A stretch of DNA of 64,000 bases, from assembly GCA_964596985.1 (NCBI GenBank), contig CAZQWG010000002.1:1-64000 (forward strand). Reading direction: 5' to 3'. This DNA comes from GCA-020345945 sp964596985 (GTDB taxonomy: Archaea > Thermoproteota > Bathyarchaeia > RBG-16-48-13 > GCA-020345945). Below the pieces are notes generated by a model. It made no database searches, had not been told where the DNA came from, and saw nothing but the letters and a program-made list of their open reading frames with translations. The first letter of the stretch is position 1. Each line of letters opens with the position of its first letter. This document shows positions 27,071 to 36,078 of this stretch, piece by piece. The position numbers and the translations under genes are program-made.

Positions 27071-27669
27071 GTAGAAGAAAGGTTAGAGAGTTCAAGACGC
27101 CTGGAGAAAAGCTGGGAGTCATAGAAGAATTTGTGCCAGGACCAGGAACCTTCGTTGAGGAGGGGGACATCCGCTCGAAAACTACAGGATATGTCATCAC
27201 AGATACACGCAATAAACATGTTTCAATCTACCCAAAAGGGAATCATCCTATTTTCCCGAGAAATGGAAGCGTAGTTGCGGGAGAAGTGGCAAGCACACAA
27301 GACAAGACGGCATCAGTAAGGATTCTCAGCGTAGACGGCAAACCAGTTCCCGGATACTTTACGGGGATCATTCACGTCTCAACGGTAAGTTCAAACTACG
27401 TAAGAACAATGCGCGGGGCGTTCAAACCTGGAGACTTGATAAAAGCAAAAGTGATTAGTAACAGGAATGGGGCGATACACCTATCAACACTTGGGAAAAC
27501 CCTCGGCATCACCCAAGCTTCTTGCTCGAGATGTGGGAACAGACTGGTCAGGAGAGGTAGAATACTACATTGCCCGATCTGTTCAAACAGGGAAGAGAGG
27601 AAGATAACTGTGAACTATGGAAAAAACGGAGAGGGATCATCGGATGGAATTGAAGATACTAAAAAATGA
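27067..27669 (+). CDS. csl4: Exosome RNA-binding subunit Csl4
   Basis: 200 residues, TTG start. N-terminal Csl4 domain (KLGVIEEFVPGPGTFVEEGDI), central S1 domain (TGIIHVSTVSSNYVRTM...GDLIKAKVISN) and a C-terminal zinc ribbon (CSRCGNRL...CPICS). It caps the archaeal exosome and recruits RNA and DnaG. Overlaps rpoL by 26 bp. Confidence 0.94.
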   Translation: MSRRKVREFKTPGEKLGVIEEFVPGPGTFVEEGDIRSKTTGYVITDTRNKHVSIYPKGNHPIFPRNGSVVAGEVASTQDKTASVRILSVDGKPVPGYFTGIIHVSTVSSNYVRTMRGAFKPGDLIKAKVISNRNGAIHLSTLGKTLGITQASCSRCGNRLVRRGRILHCPICSNREERKITVNYGKNGEGSSDGIEDTKK

Positions 27670-27934
27670 GCCGAAAGAACTGAGAGTTGAAGTTAAAGGC
27701 GAAGGACACACCTTCTGTAACATAGTCCAAGAAGCCCTCCTAAGACAGAAGCTAGTGGAATTTGCGGGATACAATATACCTCATCCTCTCGTATCCCACC
27801 CCATAATCTATGTTCGTACAAAAGGACGAACCACGGCTACAAGAGTATTTGAAAGGGCTCTAAGAGACCTTGAAAAACGAATGATAGAATTCGAACAAGA
27901 ATTGAAGCAATCCTGGGAGAACAGTCATCAGTGA
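27644..27934 (+). CDS. rpoL: DNA-directed RNA polymerase subunit L
   Basis: Start chosen at ATG 27644, where the protein begins MELKILKNEPKELRVEV as in other RpoL; a GAGGG lies just upstream. An earlier start at 27617 would add nine unconserved residues. 96 residues; GEGHTFCNIVQEAL and the C-terminal dimerisation helix are typical. RpoL pairs with RpoD in the polymerase assembly platform. Confidence 0.94.
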   Translation: MELKILKNEPKELRVEVKGEGHTFCNIVQEALLRQKLVEFAGYNIPHPLVSHPIIYVRTKGRTTATRVFERALRDLEKRMIEFEQELKQSWENSHQ

Positions 27935-28368
27935 AAGTTCAATTACCAAGAGAACTAGAAGACATGTTACCCCCAACTGGATCGTTTCAGAAACCAAAAC
28001 TAAGAGACATATTATTCAATAAGGATTTAGCTGCGTTAGGAGATTCCTACCTTAACTTCCTCCATTCTGTTTCTCTATCATCAAAGTTGGGTCGGCCTAC
28101 CGGAGAGAAAGTCAAGGGGTCAATCTTATCGACTGCGCTCAAAGAGTCGGGATTAAGGAAGGTACTACCGAAGCGGGTGGACCGCCACAATCAGGCCAAT
28201 GCACTTGAAGCTCTAGCAGCATATACATGGATTGAGGGGCTATTACCGTTCAAGAAAGCCCTGAAGATATTGTGTCTCCACGAAGATCCAACAGAAGGAA
28301 TGACGGCCCTGGCTCTCAATATGAAAGAAGCATTCGAAAAACGACAAGAAGAGAGGAAACACCTATAG
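27931..28368 (+). CDS. Archaeal RNase III-fold protein, active site partly substituted
   Basis: 145 residues. LAALGDSYLNFLHSVSLS aligns with the RNase III signature (ERLEFLGDSVL), and HNQANALEALAAYTWIEG aligns with the second signature (DTFEALIGAIY). The aspartate of LGD and the glutamate of ALEAL are kept, but positions equivalent to the first-signature glutamates read K/A and the Asp of the second signature reads Asn or Ala. There is no dsRNA-binding domain. It may bind RNA or act in a complex without RNase III cleavage. The start overlaps the rpoL stop. Confidence 0.7.
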   Translation: MKVQLPRELEDMLPPTGSFQKPKLRDILFNKDLAALGDSYLNFLHSVSLSSKLGRPTGEKVKGSILSTALKESGLRKVLPKRVDRHNQANALEALAAYTWIEGLLPFKKALKILCLHEDPTEGMTALALNMKEAFEKRQEERKHL

Positions 28369-28441
28369 AACAGGAGAGAGGCAATATTCGAAAACCGTCT
28401 TAAATCCTTAAGATAAGAGTAGAACAGACTGACTCGAAAAA

Positions 28442-29206
28442 ATGGTGCAGCCAATGAAAATCAAGATGAGTGACGCACGATTATGGAAGAATCTAATGGC
28501 AGCCGTCTCAACCTTAGTGGACGAGGCCACATTTAAAGTCGACAAGAATGGAATAAGGTTGCGCGCAATGGACCCGTCTCATGTAGCAATGGTCGACTTT
28601 GAGATGCCAAATAACACCTTTCAGGAATACGTCTGCAACCAACCTATTGATGTCTGTATCAATATGAGTGAGATGCTGAAACTCCTTAAGAGTGTTGGAA
28701 GCGATGAAGTACTTGAGATATCGACAAACGAAGAAGGAAGGCAGCTTGAACTCGTATTGAGTGGAGTCTATGTTCGAAAATTTGTCATGCCCACACTCGA
28801 AATAACAGAAGAAGAAGCCCCCACCCCGAAGATCGACTTCAATACTGTAGTCAAGATGACGTCCAGTTCGTTGAAACAAACGATGGATGATGCGCTAGCA
28901 GTAAGCGACAATGTAAGACTCGAAGCTACACCTGACAAGTTGATCTTTAAAGCAATCGGCGACCTTGGAAGCGCAACAGTTGAGTTCAAGAGAGATAGTG
29001 AAGTGGTTTTAAGCCTCGATGTAAGAGAGAAGTCTGAGGCAACATTCAGTCTAAACTATCTATCAGAAATCGTCAAGGCCGGAGCTGCAACATCCGATAT
29101 CGTGGATATAGGGTTCTCAACGAATATGCCAGTCAAACTCAATTTCGGACTGCCAGAAGAACGAAGACTAGCGTACTATCTAGCACCAAGGATAGAATCC
29201 GACTGA
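28442..29206 (+). CDS. pcn: DNA polymerase sliding clamp (PCNA)
   Basis: 254 residues of two PCNA domains: LMAAVSTLVDEATFKVDKNGIRLRAMDPSHVAMVDFEMP in the first, and SDIVDIGFSTNMPVKLNF with YYLAPRIESD at the C-terminus. A second ATG at 28454 is a possible start. The homotrimeric ring tethers PolD or PolB, Fen1 and ligase. It heads a replication operon with PriL, PriS and GINS. Confidence 0.96.
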   Translation: MVQPMKIKMSDARLWKNLMAAVSTLVDEATFKVDKNGIRLRAMDPSHVAMVDFEMPNNTFQEYVCNQPIDVCINMSEMLKLLKSVGSDEVLEISTNEEGRQLELVLSGVYVRKFVMPTLEITEEEAPTPKIDFNTVVKMTSSSLKQTMDDALAVSDNVRLEATPDKLIFKAIGDLGSATVEFKRDSEVVLSLDVREKSEATFSLNYLSEIVKAGAATSDIVDIGFSTNMPVKLNFGLPEERRLAYYLAPRIESD

Positions 29207-29234
29207 CCGTAAGGGAGAACATTACGAGTGTTGG

Positions 29235-30308
29235 TTGGAAACAAGGATTATGTTTACCTCGAAAAGTGACTTCGCAAAATACCCTTTCAGCTCCGAGGCT
29301 AGGAAATACGTTGAAAGCCTGAACATCAAAGTCGGAGAGTTGGTAGGAGAAGAATACTCCTCCATCATGGAGAGGGCGGAAAGGAGAGTGGAAGAGTCTC
29401 TCCTGTATGGTTCTGTCGTCCATCAGTGGACAAGTAGTGATGTGGAGATACTCTCCTTTCCGATCGCAATAATGCTAGTCATGGGGATTCAAGATACTTT
29501 CTTGAATAGAAGATACGCCTTGGGAGAGGCGAGACGGGCGTACAACATCCTTAGATCGGAGGAGAAGGAGAAGATACTAGAAGCTTCTTGCGGAACCTTC
29601 GACTGGGACTTGAAATCAACGCTAGACAGCCTGAATGGGCAAACCTTCGATTTCACCCTTGATTTCAGGAACTTCCTAAAGAACAGTGTCACATTCCAAG
29701 ATAGAAAATGGAAACTTGTAAACCGGATAGTAATAGAAGGCAACATCTATGTTACTAGAGAAGAAGTTGCAAGACTCCTTCAAGAGGAAGTCCAGCGACA
29801 ACTAGAAGAAAGGCTATCTCAATCGTCGTACACAAAACTACCAAGATCTTTAGACCAAAGAACCGATAGACTGAGAGAAATGCTTGATAGACGGAAACGC
29901 ACAATAAAATCATACGAGTACCCAACAGAGATAACGACAGGCGCTTTCCCACCTTGCATCAAGACCCTGTACGACAACGCAGCCTCGGGGAGACACCTCT
30001 CACACACAGGAAGATTCGCCCTAACATCTTTCCTTTTAAGGGTTGGACTATCAGCCGATGAGGTCATAGGACTATTCACAGAGGCCTCAGATTTCAACGA
30101 GAAAATGACAAGGTATCAAGTGGAGCATATAGCAGGCAAGAGAGGGGCTAGAACAAAGTATTCTCCACCGAACTGTTCTACCTTAAAGACGAATGGTCTT
30201 TGCCGAAACCCTGACAAAATCTGCGAGTCAATAATACACCCACTCTCATACTACAGAAATAAACTCAGGATGATAGGAAAGATGAGGAAGAGTGAAAAGC
30301 AAGAGTAG
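29235..30308 (+). CDS. priL: DNA primase large subunit
   Basis: 357 residues, TTG start. Helical N-terminal half and a C-terminal iron-sulfur domain with the four cluster cysteines visible as PPCIK, PNCST, GLCRN and ICESI, plus the SHTGRFALTSFL segment that contacts primer and template. It overlaps priS by 17 bp. Confidence 0.94.
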   Translation: METRIMFTSKSDFAKYPFSSEARKYVESLNIKVGELVGEEYSSIMERAERRVEESLLYGSVVHQWTSSDVEILSFPIAIMLVMGIQDTFLNRRYALGEARRAYNILRSEEKEKILEASCGTFDWDLKSTLDSLNGQTFDFTLDFRNFLKNSVTFQDRKWKLVNRIVIEGNIYVTREEVARLLQEEVQRQLEERLSQSSYTKLPRSLDQRTDRLREMLDRRKRTIKSYEYPTEITTGAFPPCIKTLYDNAASGRHLSHTGRFALTSFLLRVGLSADEVIGLFTEASDFNEKMTRYQVEHIAGKRGARTKYSPPNCSTLKTNGLCRNPDKICESIIHPLSYYRNKLRMIGKMRKSEKQE

Positions 30309-31533
30309 AAACTTCCTACAGAAGAAGTTTCGCGAATACTACAAGAATCATGGAACAAAGATCCTACAACCTACAAGTATCAAAAGAAGAGAGTTCGGCT
30401 TCCTTCTATTCAAGAATAGAATGATGGTCCGTCACAGAAGCTTCACAAGCATCAATGAACTTAGAACTACCTTGAAAAACCTAGGCCCATCAGATGTCTA
30501 TTACTCAGCCGCCTACTACAATTATCCTACCAATGAAATGGATAAGAAAGAGTGGCAGGGTGCTGATCTAGTATTTGACATAGATGCAGACCATCTCGAA
30601 ACCGATTGTAAGAGAACACATGAAATATGGATATGCGAGAAATGCCAGAGAACAGGAGTTGGAGAGCCCCCATCAAGATGCCCTGAATGCAGTAGCAAGA
30701 TCCATGATACGAATTGGATATGCGGAGATTGTCTTGAAAATACAAAGAGAGAAGTAGTTAAGCTCCTCGACTTTTTGACGAACGACTTTGGATTCTCATA
30801 CGAGAATCTTCTGGTTTGTTTTTCCGGAAACAGAGGATATCATGTCCATGTTGAAACGAAGACCGTGATGAACCTAGACCAACATGCGAGAAGGGAGATC
30901 GTCGACTACATGAAAGGGACTGGACTAGAGGCAGAAATGCATGGACTGAATAAAGGAATCTTAACAACAAGAAAGACGAACTTGGGACCAGATCTCACTG
31001 ACCCTGGGTGGAGAGGAAGACTAGCAAAAGCGGTCTATGACCTACTAGTAAAGACATCAGAAGAAGAGCTGACAAACCAGGTTGGACTTCTAAGAAGAAC
31101 CGCAGAGACAATCATCTTAGAAAGAGACAATATCTCTGAATTCTGGAAGACAAGCCCCCCCTGGTATTCAATAAGAGGAGTCGGGTCTAAAAGCTGGGAT
31201 AAGATAATCCGATTTGCCATAAAAATGCAGGCCGTCGATATCGACCCAGTCGTAACATACGACATCCACAGACTGATCAGACTCCCAGAAACACTCCACG
31301 GAAAGACAGGGTTCAGAACAGCAATAGTGCCAACGGAAGAACTGAAAAAATTCAACCCATTATCGGAAACCTTAGCTTTTGAAGGGGAAGAGATTAAAAT
31401 ACATGTTACGAATAGTCCCGAATTCCAATTAGGCGGTGAAACCCACGGTCCATTCAAAGACGAGAATCTTGAGCTACCCACCGCAGCAGCAATCATGCTG
31501 ATGTGTAAAGGACTTGCATCACCCCGAGAATGA
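30292..31533 (+). CDS. priS: DNA primase small (catalytic) subunit
   Basis: 413 residues, GTG start inside the end of priL. Catalytic metal motif DLVFDIDADH near residue 100, a zinc module (CEKCQ...CPECSS...CGDC) inserted after it, and the SGNRGYHVHV motif that binds nucleotide. The extreme C-terminus, GGETHGPFKDENLELP followed by an alanine-rich helix and CKGLA, resembles a GINS B-domain and closely parallels the end of the adjacent GINS protein. It synthesises RNA or DNA primers with PriL. Confidence 0.95.
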   Translation: MKSKSRNFLQKKFREYYKNHGTKILQPTSIKRREFGFLLFKNRMMVRHRSFTSINELRTTLKNLGPSDVYYSAAYYNYPTNEMDKKEWQGADLVFDIDADHLETDCKRTHEIWICEKCQRTGVGEPPSRCPECSSKIHDTNWICGDCLENTKREVVKLLDFLTNDFGFSYENLLVCFSGNRGYHVHVETKTVMNLDQHARREIVDYMKGTGLEAEMHGLNKGILTTRKTNLGPDLTDPGWRGRLAKAVYDLLVKTSEEELTNQVGLLRRTAETIILERDNISEFWKTSPPWYSIRGVGSKSWDKIIRFAIKMQAVDIDPVVTYDIHRLIRLPETLHGKTGFRTAIVPTEELKKFNPLSETLAFEGEEIKIHVTNSPEFQLGGETHGPFKDENLELPTAAAIMLMCKGLASPRE

Positions 31534-31605
31534 GAGGGAGGACATCAAGAAGACACCACAGTAGCTTGGCACGATTATAGAATCGAATCGAACAAACCCC
31601 AAGAG

Positions 31606-32208
31606 ATGAACCGGTTGGAATCAAAAACAGACTCTTTCTACGAAGACTTATTCCACAGGTGGAGAGAGGAAAACAGTAGTAAGCAACTGAACCCCCTTCC
31701 TCGGGACTACTACCAAAGAGTAGGAGAATACCTCAAGAGACGGAGAGGACTTCTACAAGAACTTGACCAGAAATCAACAAGAGCAGTACTACTCAAGGAG
31801 GAGTTGGAACAGACCGGAAAGATCGCAAGGAATCTTGTAGCTACTAGAAGACGTAAGATTCTCAGGATTACCACAGAGGGAGAAAAGATTTCTCCTGAAG
31901 ATTTGACTGTGGAAGACGAGGGATTATGCAGGTCCATTCTCTCTGCGATAGGTTATTTCGACGAAGAGATTCGTCAATCATACGAGGGGAAGATTAAGGA
32001 GGGGAAGGATGAAGGAGAACAGAAGACTCCAAAAAGAATATTAGTCCGATTCCTACGTGAGATCCCTGCCATAATCGGTTCTGATATGAAAACTTATGGT
32101 CCATTCAAGACCGAAGATATAGCTACTCTCCCAGCAGAGAACGCTATGGCTTTAGTGAGGCAAGGATTCACTATCGAAGTGAAGGTTCCGAAAGATGAAG
32201 AGCCCTAA
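31606..32208 (+). CDS. GINS complex subunit (Gins51/Gins15 type)
   Basis: 200 residues with A-domain first (helical, FYEDLFHRWREEN through LRITTEG) and B-domain last (RFLREIPAIIGSDMKTYGPFKTEDIATLPAENAMALVRQGFTIEV split by loops), the order of the Sld5/Psf1-like subunit. GINS joins MCM and GAN/RecJ in the archaeal replicative helicase. It sits between priS and rpl44e and overlaps rpl44e by 14 bp. No Gins23 is seen in the window. Confidence 0.9.
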   Translation: MNRLESKTDSFYEDLFHRWREENSSKQLNPLPRDYYQRVGEYLKRRRGLLQELDQKSTRAVLLKEELEQTGKIARNLVATRRRKILRITTEGEKISPEDLTVEDEGLCRSILSAIGYFDEEIRQSYEGKIKEGKDEGEQKTPKRILVRFLREIPAIIGSDMKTYGPFKTEDIATLPAENAMALVRQGFTIEVKVPKDEEP

Positions 32209-32473
32209 GAGTATGGAGACGTACTGTCCCCGATGCCGGAAACATACAACACACACCGTATCGATCTACCGTAAAGGCAAGGATCGAACAATGGCCGCCG
32301 GTAGAAGGAGATACGACAAGAAACTTAGAGGATACGGCGGTCAACCAAGACCAAGGCAAAGAAAGACAGCAAAGACCACTAAGAAAATGACGGTACAACT
32401 GTCTTGCAAAGACTGCGGGTATACCGTCAGCCGGTTAGGAATTAGGCTTAAGAAACTAGAAATCAAATCTTGA
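32195..32473 (+). CDS. rpl44e: 50S ribosomal protein L44e
   Basis: 92 residues. Zinc ribbon with CPRCRKHTTH at the N-terminus and SCKDCGYT at the C-terminus, separated by a basic loop (GGQPRPRQRKTAKTTKK) with the conserved glycine-glutamine segment next to the E-site tRNA. Followed after 9 bp by S27e, the usual archaeal order. Confidence 0.96.
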   Translation: MKSPKSMETYCPRCRKHTTHTVSIYRKGKDRTMAAGRRRYDKKLRGYGGQPRPRQRKTAKTTKKMTVQLSCKDCGYTVSRLGIRLKKLEIKS

Positions 32474-32482
32474 GGGAACGAG

Positions 32483-32686
32483 ATGTTGACGCCTTCTTGG
32501 GAAGAGCTCATCCCCCGTCCAGGAAGCAGATTCCTACGAATACGCTGCACTGAATGTGGAAACGAACAAGTCCTGTTTGACTCCGTTACTACAGAAGTCC
32601 ATTGCAACGTATGCGGAAATGTGTTAGCTGAACCAACCGGAGGAAAGGCAAGGACAAAAGGCGAGATCGTAAGCGTATTGGAATGA
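32483..32686 (+). CDS. rps27e: 30S ribosomal protein S27e
   Basis: 67 residues with a C4 zinc ribbon (IRCTECGNEQV...CNVCGNVLAEPTGGKA), the normal size. It lies in the conserved L44e - S27e - aIF2-alpha - Nop10 cluster. Confidence 0.96.
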   Translation: MLTPSWEELIPRPGSRFLRIRCTECGNEQVLFDSVTTEVHCNVCGNVLAEPTGGKARTKGEIVSVLE

Positions 32687-32735
32687 GCTACACCGTAGCT
32701 CATAGAGGACAGCGAACCCAACAGGAGTAAGAACA

Positions 32736-33527
32736 TTGAATGAAGTGAGGAAATTCGAGTGGCCAGAAGTCGGAGACTTGGTCGTTGCAACCGTACAGAG
32801 GGTGGTCCCTTACGGTGCTTATGTCACCCTTGATGAATACGACAAAGAGGGACTTCTACACATATCTGAAGTAGCCTCCACTTGGATTCGAAACATCCGC
32901 AACCATGTTAGAGAGGGGCAGAAGGTAGTACTGAAGGTTCTCAGGGTAGACACCCAGAAGGGGCATGTAGACTTATCACTTAGACAAGTCAGCGGACGCG
33001 AGAAGAAAGAGAAGATGCTTCATTGGAAGAGAGAGAAGAGAGCCAAAGGACTACTGAAGATGATCGCTGAGAAACATGACTTAACTCTCGAAGAGATTTA
33101 TGACAAAGTGGGTTCAAAGATAGAAGACCGTTTTGGTAGACTCTACAACGGCTTCGAAGAATCTGCTGAGAAAGGGGCGAAGGCTCTATTAGATGCTGGC
33201 GTCGAACAGAAGTATGCCAAAGAAATTGCTACAATAGCTAAATCACAGATCAAGGTACCCAGAGTCGAAGTAAAGGGAATCCTAGAACTCTCTTGCCCAA
33301 AACCGAACGGAGTAGAAATCATCCGAGAAGCCTTCAAGTCAGCTAAGAACATAAAGAAGCCGAAAGACGTAACTGTAGATTTCTACGTTGTAGGAGCACC
33401 AAGATACCGAGTTGAAGTGACTGCAAGAAACTATAAAGATGCAGAAAGGGTCTTGGAGGGCTCTGTTCGGACGGCAATACAAAACTTGGAGAAAAACAAA
33501 GGACAGGGTAGTTTCCAGAGGCAATGA
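32736..33527 (+). CDS. eif2a: Translation initiation factor aIF2 subunit alpha
   Basis: 263 residues, TTG start. N-terminal S1 domain (EVGDLVVATVQRVVPYGAYVTLDEYDKEGLLHISEVAS), central helical domain (GRLYNGFEESAEKGAKALLDAGV) and a C-terminal alpha-beta domain (YRVEVTARNYKDAERVLEGSV). With the beta and gamma subunits it delivers initiator tRNA. The stop is 3 bp before nop10. Confidence 0.96.
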   Translation: MNEVRKFEWPEVGDLVVATVQRVVPYGAYVTLDEYDKEGLLHISEVASTWIRNIRNHVREGQKVVLKVLRVDTQKGHVDLSLRQVSGREKKEKMLHWKREKRAKGLLKMIAEKHDLTLEEIYDKVGSKIEDRFGRLYNGFEESAEKGAKALLDAGVEQKYAKEIATIAKSQIKVPRVEVKGILELSCPKPNGVEIIREAFKSAKNIKKPKDVTVDFYVVGAPRYRVEVTARNYKDAERVLEGSVRTAIQNLEKNKGQGSFQRQ

Positions 33528-33530
33528 GCA

Positions 33531-33713
33531 TTGGGGTGGATTCTGAGGAAGTGTAAGCAATGCAAAGAATACACACTGAACCCCGACGAGTGTCCAAACT
33601 GTGGGTCGAGCGAGTTATTCAATCCTAATCCAGGAAAATTCTCCCTTGAGGATAAATATGGGAAGTATAGGCGAGGATTGAAAAGACAGATGGAGAGTAC
33701 TACTCACATCTAA
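33531..33713 (+). CDS. nop10: H/ACA ribonucleoprotein Nop10
   Basis: 60 residues, TTG start. Zinc ribbon CKQCKEYTLNPDECPNCGS followed by the family C-terminus (NPGKFSLEDKYGKYRRGLKR). Structural component of the H/ACA pseudouridylation particle with Cbf5. Last gene of the plus-strand information-processing block; the next gene is convergent. Confidence 0.95.
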   Translation: MGWILRKCKQCKEYTLNPDECPNCGSSELFNPNPGKFSLEDKYGKYRRGLKRQMESTTHI

Positions 33714-33818
33714 GCCATACAAGCGAAGTACACATAAGAGGATCTTTCGAATCTGCCATTCATAATACTAGATGCGTTAAGACAAGTATTCTTACGCATA
33801 CTGCCTAACATCGCATCC

Positions 33819-35876
33819 TTATTGGTTCTCGATCTCGTAGACGAAGACCATATCGTTAGATGATGCGTATACAAGTTCGAAGTGTTCAGGCACAGGTATA
33901 CCACCCCAAGCCACATATTCACGGTACATTCCATAGTAGATTAGAGTGCTTAATACCAAATCGGGCTTCGGCATCGGTATATCCACAAATCTGGGAGAGG
34001 GGTCCTCAATCTCAGATCTATCTACACCGGCTATCGCTGCCATCCATATCCATTTTACCTCTTCCCCAAAGTAGATTGACTGACGTAACCGCTGGGCCAA
34101 GGGAATGGTAGTAAACACAACGACGTGGCTAGCTCCAAGGTTCTGGAGTATCGGCAATGCACGGGTCTCGTTTGAGAGAAACATCAAAGCGACCTGAGAG
34201 ATTTGCGTTGAATTTATCGTGGAATTATCGATCAAGGTAGTCTTGTTAGCAACATCTGTAATCCAATATCCGTAGTCCCACCAAGCAGCCACAACTGCGT
34301 CATCATCCAGATTATCCGACATCCATGTGAGGGTCTCCAACCAGTCCCCATAACCTTGACGGATAGGAATGCTAGAGGTGACGATTGTCACAGGTTGATA
34401 TGCGCTATCGACCCCCCTCCATAAGGTAGGAAAGACAATAAGCAGAAGCAGGATAAACGCCAGTAACCCAAACTCAGACCCAACACGGGGCACAAATCGT
34501 GTCTTACGCCTCATGAAAAAAGTCGTACCTCTAGCGATATCCGCGAAAGGTTTCAGTATCTCTGCGGATGCAAGCCCGCCAAGAATGCAGAATGCCGGTG
34601 CCATAATCAACGTCAATCTGACCATGGAGGCTGCGAAGTACATCGAGGTAAATCCAAACAATACCAGAAAGAGGTTGGCGTTCGTCCTCTTCTGCAAAGC
34701 GAAGTAGAAGCCTAACGGTGCAAGAAATGATAGAAGACCGAACTCGTAGTAGAAAGCCGCCCAAGTTGCAGGTCGATGCTCCGCAACAGACTGAACAATA
34801 GGCATATCAACTCGAGAGAAGGGGTCCAAGACAGAGATCAACCTACCGATCAGTGGGGAAATATACTCAATCGAGAGCAGCCAGTAAACTATACCGGCAA
34901 ACAAGATCAGCGCCGATGAGATAACTAAGCTTCTGGACCGGGGTGACTTAAGATAATACGATACCTCGTAGCCCAACAAGAGGATCAGTACTGCGAAGAC
35001 CGGGACGGTCCCGATCGACCTCAGCATTCCCAATCCGGGGCGTGGCACTTGTATTGCAATAGCTATGCTGAGGGCCATTGTTACCACGTAGGAGACGAGG
35101 ATCTTGCGGTCATATTCCCTGACGAAGACGATTAGAATCGTGAAAACCGCAACAAGATCCATCATATAATAGAATGCCCCCCAACTGACATCTAGAAACG
35201 CCAGAGAGAGACCTGCACCTATCGAATAGCACACGCATCTGACCAAGGAGTTCTCTCTTTCAAGAGAACGAAGATAGAAGAAGGCAGTCAGAATCATAGC
35301 AAATATTCCAATCGTCTCGTGCTTGTAGAAGCCAAGATAAGTTCGACTGATATAGGCGGGATTAAGCGCCAGAAAGGACGCGGAGAAGAGACCGACTTCC
35401 TCACCGCCTATGTACTTCCCGAGGTAGTAGGTGGCGAGACACGTGACCGCTCCAAGGATGGGAGGAAAGAATATGCAAACGTCTAGGACGTTTACGTTGA
35501 ACCCTAGAAATCTCAAGGCATAGTAGAAGACAGCCCCAGAGAATGGGAGTCCAAGAGGAGTATTCTGCGCGACACTTCTCCCAAACGGGTACCAGCTCTT
35601 CATATCGTGCCAAGTAAAGAATGCGGAGAACCCGTTCTCCACTATAAATCGCGTACACCTGTAGTGATAGTAGGGGTCAAACTCAGAGAGGTACGACCCC
35701 CACCTAAGCGGAAGAATTCTCACCATGAATGCGAGGATAGTGATCAGAAAAAGACAGGAGTTTCTGAACAACACGTCTCTTGAGACTATTGGGCGAAGAG
35801 ACGACCTGAGTTCATTCACTAAGACCTGAACATTCTTCTTAAGGCTCTTGTATAGAGAGCTGCTAGAACCTTCCAC
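33819..35876 (-). CDS. aglB: Oligosaccharyltransferase AglB/STT3
   Basis: 685 residues. N-terminal half with about a dozen membrane helices; the first external loop carries EFDPYYHYR (metal-binding DxD equivalent, Asp near 67). The hallmark WWDYG lies near residue 530 in the extracytoplasmic C-terminal domain, followed by ITDVANKTTLIDNSTIN. It transfers lipid-linked glycan to Asn in N-X-S/T sequons. An OSTC-like protein is encoded 3 kb away at 38804. Confidence 0.95.
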   Translation of the reverse strand: MEGSSSSLYKSLKKNVQVLVNELRSSLRPIVSRDVLFRNSCLFLITILAFMVRILPLRWGSYLSEFDPYYHYRCTRFIVENGFSAFFTWHDMKSWYPFGRSVAQNTPLGLPFSGAVFYYALRFLGFNVNVLDVCIFFPPILGAVTCLATYYLGKYIGGEEVGLFSASFLALNPAYISRTYLGFYKHETIGIFAMILTAFFYLRSLERENSLVRCVCYSIGAGLSLAFLDVSWGAFYYMMDLVAVFTILIVFVREYDRKILVSYVVTMALSIAIAIQVPRPGLGMLRSIGTVPVFAVLILLLGYEVSYYLKSPRSRSLVISSALILFAGIVYWLLSIEYISPLIGRLISVLDPFSRVDMPIVQSVAEHRPATWAAFYYEFGLLSFLAPLGFYFALQKRTNANLFLVLFGFTSMYFAASMVRLTLIMAPAFCILGGLASAEILKPFADIARGTTFFMRRKTRFVPRVGSEFGLLAFILLLLIVFPTLWRGVDSAYQPVTIVTSSIPIRQGYGDWLETLTWMSDNLDDDAVVAAWWDYGYWITDVANKTTLIDNSTINSTQISQVALMFLSNETRALPILQNLGASHVVVFTTIPLAQRLRQSIYFGEEVKWIWMAAIAGVDRSEIEDPSPRFVDIPMPKPDLVLSTLIYYGMYREYVAWGGIPVPEHFELVYASSNDMVFVYEIENQ

Positions 35877-35957
35877 TAATTCTTATCCCCCGAACCAAAA
35901 GTGCTGATCTATCTCCAGAATGAGATTATTAAAGCGTTTGTTAGGGTTACTTGACAT

Positions 35958-36030
35958 GCACCTATGATTCAGGTAAGCCAGCCTCGAACGAGGCTCTTTT
36001 CTACCGCTGGGAAGCGGTTCCCACAGCTAG
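35958..36030. other. Candidate structured RNA: two tetraloop hairpins
   Basis: In the gap upstream of aglB, two compact perfect hairpins follow each other: AGCCTC-GAAC-GAGGCT at 35980-35995 and ACCGCT-GGGA-AGCGGT at 36003-36018; the second has a GNRA loop on the plus strand. ACA occurs a few bases after the second stem, and a TATA-like TTATTAAAG lies near 35927 on the plus strand. A small RNA, possibly of H/ACA type, would fit, but no family was recognised and the strand is uncertain. Confidence 0.35.
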
Positions 36031-36078
36031 TTGTGAGTATTCGATACACTTTCAAAACTTCTTGTGCACGCTTAAGGA

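Noticed and set aside
32341..32790. 149-codon minus-strand frame opposite L44e, S27e and aIF2-alpha
   Set aside because: It spans three conserved genes and their spacers on the other strand, so it is a shadow.
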